Assembly: GCA_019720755.1 (NCBI GenBank)
Contig: CP081303.1
Span: 2,914,001-2,978,000, forward strand
DNA from: Prolixibacteraceae bacterium
GTDB lineage: Bacteria > Bacteroidota > Bacteroidia > Bacteroidales > Prolixibacteraceae
DNA length: 64,000 nucleotides
Direction: 5' to 3'
The notes under the pieces were generated by a model. The model saw only the letters and a program-made list of their open reading frames with translations, ran no database searches and was not told the origin of the DNA. Shown in pieces: positions 1-9,188 of this stretch (position 1 is the first letter of the stretch; each line of letters opens with the position of its first letter). Made by a program: the position numbers and the translations under genes.

Positions 1-780
1 TAATACATCTAATATCTTCTCTTTATCCTCTTCCAAGAATAGAGTGTTTTGATAACGCTTGTTCTCATAATCATGATTCCCCATGATGGTATATTTCCCA
101 TACTTTGCACTTAATTTGGAAAATATAGAGACATACTTTCGTGCCTCCTCTGCCCTAAAATTCACCAAGTCTCCTGTAAACAAAATTAAGTCCGGGGAGA
201 GTTGATTAATCTCAGACACCACATCTTCTAAAGGTTTTATTCGATCAAAAGTACCAAGATGCATATCGGATAGTTGAATTATTTTAAAACCATCAAATGA
301 CTTAGGTATTTTCGATGAAGCAACAACCTGTTCTCTTAATTTAAAATTATATTTCCCCCATACAACACCATACAATAAGGAGACACATAGAAGACCAATA
401 AGAGATACAATCCCTAAGGTATAATACCTACGTATTGCACCAACAGATCCATGTGATCCTGTAAAATATTGATAAATCCATGTACCCAATCTAAAGACAT
501 CTCCCAATAAGAAAAAGATGGACATCAATATCTTTGCCAAAAGAATAGCAAACACAAAAGCAACCATCAAATTATATCCTAAGGTTGCATTTACAATCAC
601 TGTAGTTCTAGCCAAATAGATGATATAAAAGAGTAAAGTGTAAACGATTACAGATAGAGCCCAATATCCCCAACGTAAATAGGAACTTTGAGATGTAAAA
701 GTGGTTGTAATCCATCGAAAAGAGTAGATATCACTAATAAATAGGATAACAAATATGATATAAAATGAGAGAAAACGCAT
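1..780 (-). CDS. Metallophosphoesterase with N-terminal membrane region (C-terminus beyond window)
   Basis: The first 260 residues are visible, starting at ATG 780. Residues 1-20, 40-60, 68-93 and 122-141 are hydrophobic and look like four membrane segments. A calcineurin-like phosphoesterase domain follows, with the metal-binding motifs SDMHLG (D172, H174), TGDLV (D204) and GNHD (N235, H236, D237). This matches the family of membrane-anchored metallophosphoesterases (YkuE/YaeI-like), some of which act on UDP-sugar lipid intermediates. The substrate cannot be told from the sequence. The remaining metal-binding histidines would lie outside the window. Confidence 0.85.
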   Translation of the reverse strand, partial: MRFLSFYIIFVILFISDIYSFRWITTTFTSQSSYLRWGYWALSVIVYTLLFYIIYLARTTVIVNATLGYNLMVAFVFAILLAKILMSIFFLLGDVFRLGTWIYQYFTGSHGSVGAIRRYYTLGIVSLIGLLCVSLLYGVVWGKYNFKLREQVVASSKIPKSFDGFKIIQLSDMHLGTFDRIKPLEDVVSEINQLSPDLILFTGDLVNFRAEEARKYVSIFSKLSAKYGKYTIMGNHDYENKRYQNTLFLEEDKEKILDVL

Positions 781-864
781 AGAAGCTTTTTGATGAACAA
801 TCTACCTAAAACTATATAAAGAAACAATAAAAGAAGGGCAATGTTTATAGGATATGAAGTGCAA

Positions 865-900
865 TAAAAAAGGCGGAAATTGATCGTTCAATTTCCGCCT
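865..900 (-). terminator. Intrinsic terminator after the YebC-type gene
   Basis: A perfect 12-bp inverted repeat (GGCGGAAATTGA and its complement) is followed on the minus strand by a run of Ts. It lies 26 bp past the stop of the YebC-type gene. Confidence 0.85.
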
Positions 901-925
901 TATAATAATATACTATTATTAATGA

Positions 926-1636
926 TTATGCCATGTTATGGAAAACATTCGACACATCTTCATCCTCCTCTAATTTCTCAAGAAGTTTGTCTACATCAGC
1001 TCTTTGCTCTTCAGACAAGTCTTTAGTATCAGTTGGAATACGTTCAAACTCTGCTCCTTTAATTTCAAAATCATTCTCTTCAAGGTACTTTTGGATATTA
1101 CCATAAGACTCAAAAGGAGCATAAATTACAAGAGAATCATCCTCTTCGAAGATCTCTTCTACCCCAGAATCAATCATCTCAAGTTCTAGTTCTTCTAAAT
1201 CAAGTCCCTCTCGTGCAGCAACCTTGAAATGGCATTTATGTTCAAACATAAATTCAACAGAACCTGTTGTACCTAAAGAACCATTACATTTATTGAAATA
1301 GCTTCTAACATTAGCTACGGTACGTGTATTGTTATCCGTTGCAGCCTCAACCATAATTGCGATCCCATGAGGAGCATACCCCTCATAAGTAATCTCTTTA
1401 TAGTCTTTCTGGTCTTTAGAAGAAGCTTTCTTAATAGCACGTTCAACATTATCTTTAGGCATGTTCGCTGCTCTAGCATTTTGAATCAATACCCTCAAAC
1501 GTGCATTGGACTCTGGGTTCGGCCCAGCATCTTTCACTGCGATAGCAATCTCTTTACCCAATTTGGTAAAAGTCTTGGCCATTGTACCCCAACGTTTAAG
1601 CTTTCGTGCTTTTCGATATTCGAATGCTCTTCCCAT
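926..1636 (-). CDS. yebC: YebC/PmpR family DNA-binding regulator (TACO1-like)
   Basis: A 236-residue protein of usual YebC length. The family signature is at the N-terminus (MGRAFEYRKARK followed by a WGTMAKTFTKLGKEI-type stretch), then ARLRVLIQNARAANMPKDNVERAI, then an acidic C-terminus. Members are cytoplasmic; some repress transcription, and others relieve ribosome stalling at proline stretches as shown for TACO1/YebC. The frame is open 42 nt further upstream without an ATG, but homologues begin at MGRAFE, so ATG 1636 is chosen. The gene stands alone with its own terminator. Confidence 0.93.
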   Translation of the reverse strand: MGRAFEYRKARKLKRWGTMAKTFTKLGKEIAIAVKDAGPNPESNARLRVLIQNARAANMPKDNVERAIKKASSKDQKDYKEITYEGYAPHGIAIMVEAATDNNTRTVANVRSYFNKCNGSLGTTGSVEFMFEHKCHFKVAAREGLDLEELELEMIDSGVEEIFEEDDSLVIYAPFESYGNIQKYLEENDFEIKGAEFERIPTDTKDLSEEQRADVDKLLEKLEEDEDVSNVFHNMA

Positions 1637-1743
1637 TGTATTATAAGTTTTTTTATTAATTCTATATTTGAGACGCAAATTTACAACGTTTCTATTTCAA
1701 ACATAGTTTTTTATAAAAAATATTTATGTAAGAACTATAAAAA

Positions 1744-3039
1744 TCACATTTTTTCGGCCATTTCCACCTCTTGAGGAACCTCCATTACAGACATAAACAC
1801 ATCCTCATCCACATCTACAATCAACTTTTCTAATTTTGCTTTCATCCCCTCATAAAGAAGCACTTTAGCTTCCATTACATCCATCGGGGCAAAAGTCAGT
1901 TGTTGCTCTGAAATTCTCTTATCCTCAGGAAATCGTTCAAAACAATCTGCAGCAACCATCGACAAAAGACAGTTCTTTATCTCATTATCAGAATATGGCA
2001 TCAATGAGTCAAGCTTTTCAATAAGTTCTGACAAAAGATTACCCTCATAAGCCAAACGATATTGATCAATTAAAGCAACCACTTTATCAAAAACTTCTTC
2101 ATTAAAGGATTTAAACATTGGAGTCCCTTTAGAAAGGATTTTTCTATAAAATTCTTTGTTATGAATATTCGAAAGTTTGGTAACATATGACTCATCAGAA
2201 AAACCATTAATACTATGTTTTTTACTTACCATTCGATATTCACTTGGTGCCTTAAATATAATCTTACAGTTTGACTCATAGGTAATAAAACGAAGGAAAT
2301 CAATCAATCGAACAAAGCCCAATGAGAAATAGTTAAAAGACTGAAGTCTATAGTCCATAATTTGACTAAATATCGAAATATTAAGCCCAGCACCACTCAA
2401 TAAAAGTGCAGCATCATGATTATTTGAAAGAAAAACCAAACACTCTTTTGCAATTGCAATCACATGCTCATTGCTAACAAAATTTACAGGTTCATACTGC
2501 CTTATAAACGACATGACAATAGGGTCATTCGCATTTACACCATCTACTTGTAATTTAGGTTTGGTAGAAGGCTCTTCCAACCACAAAAACCTATCACTTA
2601 CTGCTTCGAAAATCTTATTGGTCGCTTTACGATATGCACATCCAATTACATATTTACCATGTTCATGAAGTTTCTTGGCTAAAGAAGAAAATCCTCCATC
2701 CCCACTTACAATAACAAAATTCTTAATATGATCATGAGTAAAAGCAATCTCAACTGCATCAATCGCTAACTGAATATCGGATGCATTTTTTTGAGTTCCC
2801 CTACCAAAACCAAACATTTGAATTGGCTCTATACCGAGCTCATTAATATCATCTCTTAAGTGTTTTAGTCTCGGATCACTCCAATTTGCATAAGCCTTTT
2901 GAATACACGGAAGACCATCATTAAGCTCTTGAATACTATGAAATATCTCTTTCAAAGACAAATTTTGGATATACTCGGTCTTGCCGTAGCCACCTATTAA
3001 GTTTTCAATGTCGTAAAGTATTGCGGTGTTAAAATTCAT
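1744..3039 (-). CDS. NYN-domain (PIN-like) putative ribonuclease with a LOTUS-like middle region
   Basis: A 431-residue protein. Residues 1-150 form a NYN domain of the LabA/DUF88 type: the acidic residues D10 (YDIEN), D88, D94 and D114 (VSGDGGF) match the metal-binding set of the family. NYN proteins are PIN-like RNases. The part around residues 225-280 (FVRLIDFLRF followed by a beta-rich stretch) resembles an OST-HTH/LOTUS RNA-binding fold, and residues 320-430 are helical and acidic; both are inferences. No partner gene is obvious; uvrB lies 120 bp upstream on the same strand. Confidence 0.75.
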   Translation of the reverse strand: MNFNTAILYDIENLIGGYGKTEYIQNLSLKEIFHSIQELNDGLPCIQKAYANWSDPRLKHLRDDINELGIEPIQMFGFGRGTQKNASDIQLAIDAVEIAFTHDHIKNFVIVSGDGGFSSLAKKLHEHGKYVIGCAYRKATNKIFEAVSDRFLWLEEPSTKPKLQVDGVNANDPIVMSFIRQYEPVNFVSNEHVIAIAKECLVFLSNNHDAALLLSGAGLNISIFSQIMDYRLQSFNYFSLGFVRLIDFLRFITYESNCKIIFKAPSEYRMVSKKHSINGFSDESYVTKLSNIHNKEFYRKILSKGTPMFKSFNEEVFDKVVALIDQYRLAYEGNLLSELIEKLDSLMPYSDNEIKNCLLSMVAADCFERFPEDKRISEQQLTFAPMDVMEAKVLLYEGMKAKLEKLIVDVDEDVFMSVMEVPQEVEMAEKM

Positions 3040-3159
3040 AAAAATCTAAAATTATGTAAGTTGGCTAATCATGATAATGGTCAATGTGTGCTCATTCATA
3101 CTAATTTAACACTTATATACATAAAATGAAAATCACACACATTAATAATTTATTATTAT

Positions 3160-5157
3160 TTATGTGTTCTGCTTTTTCAGCTCAAAAAGAATATCTCGAA
3201 GACGGGCAGCTTCCAAGAAATCGAGATTTTTAGCAGCCTCTTTCATCTTGTATTCCATCTTAATAATCTCTTTCTCTAAATCATTTGATTTCGCATAAGA
3301 AACACTTTTCTCAGCAACAAGATGTTTTGTCGGATCGAATCTCTTACTATCAGCTAATTTCTGACTTTGTCCAACAATCTCCCTACTTGCCTTCACAATA
3401 GGCATCGGCTCGAGCCCATTATCTTGATTAAACTTAGATTGCTTCACTCTCCTAGACTCTGTTGCATCAATCGTCTTCTGCATCGATCTAGTAATTTTGT
3501 CTGCATACATAATTACTCTTCCATTCACATTACGAGCAGCACGTCCAGCAGTCTGTGTTAACGATCTTTCAGATCTAAGAAACCCCTCTTTATCTGCATC
3601 AAGAATCGTAACTAGAGACACCTCAGGTAAATCTAACCCTTCACGAAGTAAGTTAATTCCAACCAAAACATCATAAAGTCCTGCACGCAAGGCCTCCATT
3701 ATTTCAATACGTTCTAGCGTGTCCACATCAGAATGAATATAAGCAGTAGAGATCCCTAAATCTACCAGATATTTTGTCAACTCTTCCGCCATACGTTTGG
3801 TTAAAGTTGTCACAAGGATCCTCTCTCCTTTGGCTTTAACCTTATAAATCTCCTCAATCAAATCATCCACCTGATTGGTAACAGGTCGCACCTCAATAAT
3901 AGGATCTAATAACCCTGTTGGACGAATCACCTGTTCCACAATCACTCCTTCAGACTTCTCCAACTCATAATCTGCAGGGGTAGCACTGACATATAGAATT
4001 TGGTTTATAATATCCTCAAATTCCTCAAATTTAAGGGGTCTATTATCTAATGCTGCAGGCAGACGAAAGCCATACTCTACAAGGCTCGTCTTTCTAGATC
4101 TATCCCCTCCATACATGGCTCTAATTTGTGGAATAGTCACGTGACTTTCATCTACAATCATTAGGTAGTCCTTTGGGAAATAGTCGAGTAGACAGAATGG
4201 TCGTGAGTTCACCTCTCTCCCATCAAAATATCTTGAATAATTCTCCACTCCAGGACAATACCCTAACTCTCGCATCATCTCTAGATCATATTCTGTTCGA
4301 TCTTTTATTCGCTTTGCCTCTACAGGTTTCCCCTCTCTTTCGAAGTATGCAATCTGTTTTACTAGATCATCTTGAATTTCACGAATAGATCTCTGCGTTC
4401 TTTCTTGTGTTGTTACAAATATCGTAGCAGGAAAGATAACCATCTCTTCCATCTTATCAACCACTTTAGCAGTCAATGGATCAATCGAGAACAACTCGTC
4501 AATCTCATCTCCCCAGAAGCAAATTCTATATGCATAATCAGCATAAGCTGGATAGATATCTATAGTATCTCCTTTTACCCTAAAATTACCTCTTTCAAAT
4601 TCAACTTCAGAACGAGAATACATAGCATCTACCAGACTTCGCAACAATGCATTACGACTTATGGTATCTCCCACTTTTACCTCGGTAACATTATCATGAA
4701 AATCTGCAGGATTACCAATACCGTAAAGACATGACACGGAAGATACAACAATCACATCACTGCGTCCGGATAACAATGCAGAAGTAGCACTTAAACGTAG
4801 TTTTTCTATCTCTTGATTGATAGACAAATCTTTTTCAATATAAGTATCCGTTGTCGGAAGATACGCTTCAGGTTGATAGTAGTCATAATAAGACACGAAA
4901 TATTCCACCGAATTATTCGGAAAGAACTGTTTCATCTCCGCATACAATTGGGCTGCCAATGTTTTATTATGACTCAATATTAATGTAGGTTTTTGAGTCC
5001 GTTCAATAACATTAGCCATGGTAAATGTTTTACCAGAGCCTGTCACACCAAGTAATGTCTGATGTACAACCCCTTCTTCTACACCTTGCGACAAAGCATC
5101 GATAGCTGCAGGTTGATCACCCATCGGTGCAAATTCGGATACTATATTGAATTCCAT
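3160..5157 (-). CDS. uvrB: Excinuclease ABC subunit B
   Basis: A full-length 665-residue UvrB, the helicase-like damage-loading subunit of nucleotide excision repair. Visible are Walker A (GVTGSGKT, residues 37-44), the beta-hairpin region with YYDYYQPEAY, the DESHV box, helicase motifs IV-VI (including QTAGRAARN), and a C-terminal UVR domain (LDFLEAARLRD) that contacts UvrC. The stop of the upstream lipoprotein gene lies only 2 bp from the uvrB start, so the two are probably co-transcribed. Confidence 0.97.
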   Translation of the reverse strand: MEFNIVSEFAPMGDQPAAIDALSQGVEEGVVHQTLLGVTGSGKTFTMANVIERTQKPTLILSHNKTLAAQLYAEMKQFFPNNSVEYFVSYYDYYQPEAYLPTTDTYIEKDLSINQEIEKLRLSATSALLSGRSDVIVVSSVSCLYGIGNPADFHDNVTEVKVGDTISRNALLRSLVDAMYSRSEVEFERGNFRVKGDTIDIYPAYADYAYRICFWGDEIDELFSIDPLTAKVVDKMEEMVIFPATIFVTTQERTQRSIREIQDDLVKQIAYFEREGKPVEAKRIKDRTEYDLEMMRELGYCPGVENYSRYFDGREVNSRPFCLLDYFPKDYLMIVDESHVTIPQIRAMYGGDRSRKTSLVEYGFRLPAALDNRPLKFEEFEDIINQILYVSATPADYELEKSEGVIVEQVIRPTGLLDPIIEVRPVTNQVDDLIEEIYKVKAKGERILVTTLTKRMAEELTKYLVDLGISTAYIHSDVDTLERIEIMEALRAGLYDVLVGINLLREGLDLPEVSLVTILDADKEGFLRSERSLTQTAGRAARNVNGRVIMYADKITRSMQKTIDATESRRVKQSKFNQDNGLEPMPIVKASREIVGQSQKLADSKRFDPTKHLVAEKSVSYAKSNDLEKEIIKMEYKMKEAAKNLDFLEAARLRDILFELKKQNT

Positions 5158-5159
5158 TT

Positions 5160-6227
5160 TTACTCTTTTGTCAAAATAATTTTAATAGGATAGTGATCAC
5201 TAAAGCCACCATAATAGTGAGGACCTCCATAAGTCTTTGATGGGGATGTACGCCCTAAGTCTGAGAAATAAGTAAACCACTTTTTAATAAAAATACTACT
5301 AGGATAGTCTGTATCCATTTTATCAGGAGAAGGCATTACCACCTTATAACCACTTTTCTTCTTTAACAAATTGGATGAAACAATCATATTATCAAGCATG
5401 TTCCATTTGCCATGATAATTATAAGTTCCTTTACCTTGTTTGTCAAGATAGTACATCATATTAAAAAGAGTTCCATCATTAGAAACTGTAGAAAGATCAC
5501 TAGGTACTTCATTTGCTCTTAAAACATCTCTCAATGCAAGTTCATCAGGATCTTCATTCATATCCCCCATAATGATAATATTTGCCTGTCTATCATCCCC
5601 CAGTACTTGATCCACATCCCGACGCAATAACGATGCTGCAATCATTCTTTTAGGCTCAGACTTTTCTGAACCTCCTCTTCTAGAAGACCAGTGATTTACA
5701 TATATGAAAAATGATTCTCCGTTAAGTTCCCCTTTCACTCTTAAGATATCACGAGTAGTAAACTTTGGATTAGACAACATGGTTACTGGAATTACCTTCT
5801 CCTCTTTCACTTTAAATACTTTCTTGCTATATAGCAATGCAACATCCATACCTCTATAATAAGGGCTCTCAAATTGAGAGATACCATAATCTCCGCCTTT
5901 TAATGCCTCGCTATTAACAAGATCGGTCAAGACGGCTCTATTCTCAATCTCGCACAAGCCAATAAGAGCAGGTAATGTCCCCTCTCCTGAAGCCGAAATT
6001 ACTTTAGACAAATCCACAATCTTCTTTTGATAGCGCTCTTGTGTCCACTTATTTCTCCCCTCAGGTGTAAAATCATCATCTTTGGTCTTCGGGTCATCAT
6101 GCGTATCAAACAAATTCTCCACATTATAACTTAGAACAAGGATCTTTTTTTCATTTTGGTTGCTACAACTAAATAAAAACAACAGTAAAGGTAAGATAGT
6201 AAACAGGTTTAAGATAGTCTTTTTCAT
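5160..6227 (-). CDS. Endonuclease/exonuclease/phosphatase-family lipoprotein
   Basis: A 355-residue predicted lipoprotein: a hydrophobic signal ends in a lipobox at FLFSC. The EEP fold follows with NVENLFD, the metal-binding CEIEN, NHWSSR, MGDMNEDP and the terminal FSDHYPI. Family members hydrolyse phosphodiesters in nucleic acids, inositol phosphates or sphingomyelin; location outside the inner membrane suggests scavenging of extracellular DNA or phosphate, which is an inference. The end is 2 bp from the uvrB start, an unusual pairing of a secreted nuclease-like protein with a repair gene. Confidence 0.85.
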   Translation of the reverse strand: MKKTILNLFTILPLLLFLFSCSNQNEKKILVLSYNVENLFDTHDDPKTKDDDFTPEGRNKWTQERYQKKIVDLSKVISASGEGTLPALIGLCEIENRAVLTDLVNSEALKGGDYGISQFESPYYRGMDVALLYSKKVFKVKEEKVIPVTMLSNPKFTTRDILRVKGELNGESFFIYVNHWSSRRGGSEKSEPKRMIAASLLRRDVDQVLGDDRQANIIIMGDMNEDPDELALRDVLRANEVPSDLSTVSNDGTLFNMMYYLDKQGKGTYNYHGKWNMLDNMIVSSNLLKKKSGYKVVMPSPDKMDTDYPSSIFIKKWFTYFSDLGRTSPSKTYGGPHYYGGFSDHYPIKIILTKE

Positions 6228-6324
6228 AGGTAAATGATTTATTATTTGAAAATGATTTATTCATAAGCATAGTACAAAAGCAGAAATTAAAAAGATCTGA
6301 TTTAACTCATAATTTCAAAATAGA

Positions 6325-6930
6325 CTACTCTCCGATGGTGGTTCTATAATACTGTGTCACATCCACAACATGCATTCCCGCTGTATTTCCAGCTTCTATC
6401 CCCAAGGCACCATCTTCAAAGACCATACAATCTTTGGGTGTCACTCCAATTAAAGAAGCAGCTTTTAGAAAAGTCTCAGGATGGGGTTTATGTTCTGTCA
6501 CATCCTCAGCACACACCATATTCTCTATTAAAAAATCCAAGTCTAGAGCCGTTAAAACCTTCGTAGCAGAAAATCTATCTCCTCCAGTACCACAAGCCAT
6601 AGGCAATATATCTCTGTATTTATGAATCAAATTAATAACAGGTTCTACTCCTACAACTTTATTCATGTTTTCTAAGTACATCTCCTCCTTTACACGAACA
6701 AACTCAGAGGGATCCCAATCTTTACCAAACCGATCCTTTACAATCTGACATGTCTCTAAAGCAGGAATACCAGCAAGTTCTAAAAAGAGCTCCTTGGTAT
6801 AATTCACACCAAACATACGTCCAACTTTTTGAAAAACTTTAAAGTGAAGTGGCATGGAATCAGCAATCGTTCCATCAATATCAAAAATGAGACCTTTGAT
6901 ATTCTCGTCAACTATAATTTCTCTTTGCAT
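6325..6930 (-). CDS. HAD-superfamily phosphatase, beta-phosphoglucomutase/YqaB-like
   Basis: A 201-residue HAD subfamily IA enzyme. Motif I is FDIDGTIADS (D17 nucleophile, D19), followed by a helical cap (residues 25-90), an ACGTGG motif II region, the motif III lysine in HKPHPETF, and motif IV VFEDGALGIEAG. This set is typical of sugar-phosphate phosphatases such as YqaB (fructose-1-phosphate). The substrate is not assignable. It sits 97 bp upstream of the EEP lipoprotein gene on the same strand. Confidence 0.88.
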   Translation of the reverse strand: MQREIIVDENIKGLIFDIDGTIADSMPLHFKVFQKVGRMFGVNYTKELFLELAGIPALETCQIVKDRFGKDWDPSEFVRVKEEMYLENMNKVVGVEPVINLIHKYRDILPMACGTGGDRFSATKVLTALDLDFLIENMVCAEDVTEHKPHPETFLKAASLIGVTPKDCMVFEDGALGIEAGNTAGMHVVDVTQYYRTTIGE

Positions 6931-7072
6931 AACCGAAAAACATTAGAGAGACAAAATTACAAAAAATAGATACGCTACAATTTAGTTCGCTTTCATTTAT
7001 TTCGGATCTCTACTATATTTAGGCTACTTTTACCTTTCAAAGAAATGAAATATATACTTTAACGAATTAAAT

Positions 7073-7456
7073 ATGAAAAGTGACATCTATCTAATTGCAT
7101 CACTTCCCCAATGGGCAATATTCTTAGGCATAATAAGTTTTTTCTGGGGACTTATTGAGAAAAAAGCCAAATATTGCAAAATCGGAAGTATTCTTTTTGC
7201 CACAACGGGAATTATTGCAGGTATTTCTCTTTTAATAGGAGACTTTGGAACGATCACCACACCGACCGAAACGGGAGCTATTCTTAAAGTATTATGCCTC
7301 AGCGCAATACTACTTGGTCTTGTTTCTGTTATTCATCTCAATATTCAGTGGAAAAAGTCCAAAAACAATACTTGGTTAACCATCTTCACGATACTGCTTG
7401 CCTTAACCAATTTCTTCATGTACTATAATGTATTACATGGGATTTTTGAAAAATAA
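7073..7456 (+). CDS. Small integral membrane protein, unknown function
   Basis: A 127-residue protein not recognised. Four hydrophobic segments are seen at about residues 8-29, 38-57, 68-90 and 102-122, with lysine-rich loops (EKKAKYCK, KKSKNN), so the protein is probably in the inner membrane. It starts at ATG 7073, is divergent from the HAD gene, and is followed 7 bp later by a strong terminator. Confidence 0.7.
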   Translation: MKSDIYLIASLPQWAIFLGIISFFWGLIEKKAKYCKIGSILFATTGIIAGISLLIGDFGTITTPTETGAILKVLCLSAILLGLVSVIHLNIQWKKSKNNTWLTIFTILLALTNFFMYYNVLHGIFEK

Positions 7457-7463
7457 GGCATAA

Positions 7464-7493
7464 AAAAAGGACAGCACCACCTGTCCTTTTTAC
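7464..7493. terminator. Bidirectional terminator, possibly a divergent member of the small-RNA element family
   Basis: A hairpin of 7 bp (GGACAGC...) is flanked by seven As on the left and five Ts on the right, so it can terminate both strands. The sequence to its right (7497-7530: caataaaaccaac, aaattcaaataatgaat) resembles the leader of the 8.3-9.4 kb elements, and TGAATTTG on the minus strand is one mismatch from TAnnTTTG. Confidence 0.8.
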
Positions 7494-7767
7494 TGAACAA
7501 TAAAACCAACAAATTCAAATAATGAATCCTAAACTACACTCATTTAGTCTCACATATTAAGAAAACAATCTAGGAGTAAAGATGTTCAAACTCGAACAAT
7601 CATTTTCATCAAGAAAAGCGAATATCCTAGATCTCCACTTTAAACAGATAAGGCACTTAAGGACAATGACACATTATCTGAAATCTTAGCAAATAATTTA
7701 TTTATATAGATCACAAAGGAAAGGAAGTGAAAGTATTTTGATTCGTTACTACACTACTCTTAATTTA

Positions 7768-7833
7768 TCCTTTCTTTACCCTTTGGTTACCCAAATAGTA
7801 ACCAAAGGGTAAAGGAAGGGTAAAGGAAGGTGC
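7768..7833. repeat. 11-bp-period repeat with a 16-bp perfect palindrome (copy 1)
   Basis: Six consecutive 11-bp units can be laid out: ATCCTTTCTTT, ACCCTTTGGTT, ACCCAAATAGT, AACCAAAGGGT, AAAGGAAGGGT, AAAGGAAGGTG. Positions 7776-7791 and 7799-7814 form a perfect 16-bp inverted repeat around a 7-nt centre. The same design recurs at 59369-59445 and, with a different unit, at 24816-24881. Confidence 0.85.
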
Positions 7834-8250
7834 CTACAAAACCATTCTTAAAACGCTCTAAGCAAAATCAAATACACTCCTAATATGCATAACCCCATAT
7901 TTACTTGAGACCTTTTTCAAGGATATCGTTGTAATAACCATATTATAACGAACATGAAGCAATCTATAAATCAAATAGGATAATCCCTTAAATATTTAGC
8001 TCCCCTGAAAGAGGATCAACCAAATTTTCACCTAAAGAACAACTGATCTTCAAATATTTATTCGAACCTGCAATGTTCGTTTTAAGTTTTTCATACTTAT
8101 AAAAATAACGAGTATACATTACTTGTTTGATGAGACATATAGTTATCCACCGAATAAAAGAATGATTGATACAGAGAGAATGAGATCATTTAATATCCCA
8201 ATGAGGAGTTAAGAAAGAGGAAGAGCCAAACTTAAATAAATCTTTGACAT

Positions 8251-8318
8251 AAAAAAAAGGATAGAGTCCCCACTCCATCCTTTCAAACCTAACTAACTAA
8301 ACCAATAAAACTAACTAA
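8251..8318 (-). ncRNA. Putative small RNA, paralogue A
   Basis: On the minus strand a near-consensus Bacteroidota promoter (8322-8351) is followed by about 45 nt built from TTAGTTAG and TTGGTTTAG units, then a GC-rich hairpin (8259-8280) and eight Ts. Promoter, short transcript and terminator together describe a discrete RNA of about 68 nt. The start point is estimated from the -7 element. No ORF is conserved among the paralogues, so it is read as non-coding. Confidence 0.5.
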
Positions 8319-8321
8319 ATC

Positions 8322-8351
8322 CAAACTTATGAATTTAAAACACATTGCAAA
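8322..8351 (-). promoter_or_regulatory. Promoter of small RNA A
   Basis: TTTG (8348-8351), an 18-nt spacer, then TAAGTTTG (8322-8329) fit the Bacteroidota TTTG/TAnnTTTG consensus. An imperfect palindrome (AAAACA near 8337, TGTTTT near 8360) encloses the -33 box and may be an operator. Confidence 0.6.
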
Positions 8352-8513
8352 TGTAATGTTTTAAAACATACACTCCAAATATTTTATCAAAAATATTACA
8401 AAACATGGCAAATAAGTTGTTCTTAAAATAAAAACAAGACAATATTTAGACAATTCTATCTTGAGTCATTTGGCTAAAATGAGTGTATTTTATTAGAACA
8501 CAATATTTTAAAC

Positions 8514-8581
8514 AAAAAAAAGGATAGAGTCCCCACTCTATCCTTTCAAACCTAACTAACTAAACCAATAAAACTAACTAA
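8514..8581 (-). ncRNA. Putative small RNA, paralogue B
   Basis: Almost identical to paralogue A over the promoter, transcript and terminator. The hairpin (8522-8543) is a perfect stem here, because the one mispaired position of copy A is restored. It ends in eight Ts on the minus strand. The distance to copy A is 263 bp, and the DNA between the two is unrelated. Confidence 0.5.
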
Positions 8582-8584
8582 ATC

Positions 8585-8614
8585 CAAACTTATGAATTTA
8601 AAACACAATGCAAA
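8585..8614 (-). promoter_or_regulatory. Promoter of small RNA B
   Basis: TTTG (8611-8614), an 18-nt spacer and TAAGTTTG (8585-8592) on the minus strand. Conserved with copy A, including the surrounding AAAACA/TGTTTT arms. Confidence 0.6.
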
Positions 8615-8734
8615 TATAATGTTTTAAAACATGCAACACAAACGAATTGACGAAAATGTTACAAAACACAAAAAAATAATTGCATCAATAAAAAATATCT
8701 TTGATCACTCACACATAAAGTGAATATTACAATG

Positions 8735-8773
8735 AACTAAACCAATAAAAACGATCTAAGTAAAATCTAGAAA
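8735..8773 (-). repeat. Degenerate remnant of the small-RNA element
   Basis: The plus strand reads actaaaccaataaaa and then diverges, keeping the transcript core of the elements at 8251-9296. Neither a terminator hairpin with a T-run nor a TAnnTTTG box is left, so it is probably dead. Confidence 0.4.
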
Positions 8774-9188
8774 AACAGACTCAATCCTAGATAATAATAA
8801 AATCTGTATATCATTAATAACAAGACTCCATTACAAATTGTTCTCAAAGAAATAGATTTTTTTATTTAAAATATTTGTTCTTCGTTTCATTCCATTATTC
8901 TTAATAATACAAATGAGAAACAAAAGAAGAAAACGATGAAGATATCTTCGTTTACTACACAAAGTCCAAAACTTACTTTCTCTTCTTTCTAATATTTTGT
9001 GAACGTCAAAATAAATAGCCTAGAATAACATATAAGTATTGGATTCACAAAGCAGACAATTCAAGAGGCATTACTTTTAAGCAGGGGAGCTAAAATATAC
9101 GAAACGATCTACGTTTCTGCTCAAATGGAAGGATATCATTGTATAACAATGAAAAGCATAACTCTAAAGACAAGGATCAAGTAGATAC

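Noticed and set aside
8331-8366. Short plus-strand ORFs after the hairpins (start MNLKH)
   Set aside because: The frame ends after 11 codons in copies A and B and after 3 codons in copy C, and the start is lost in copy D, so it is not conserved.
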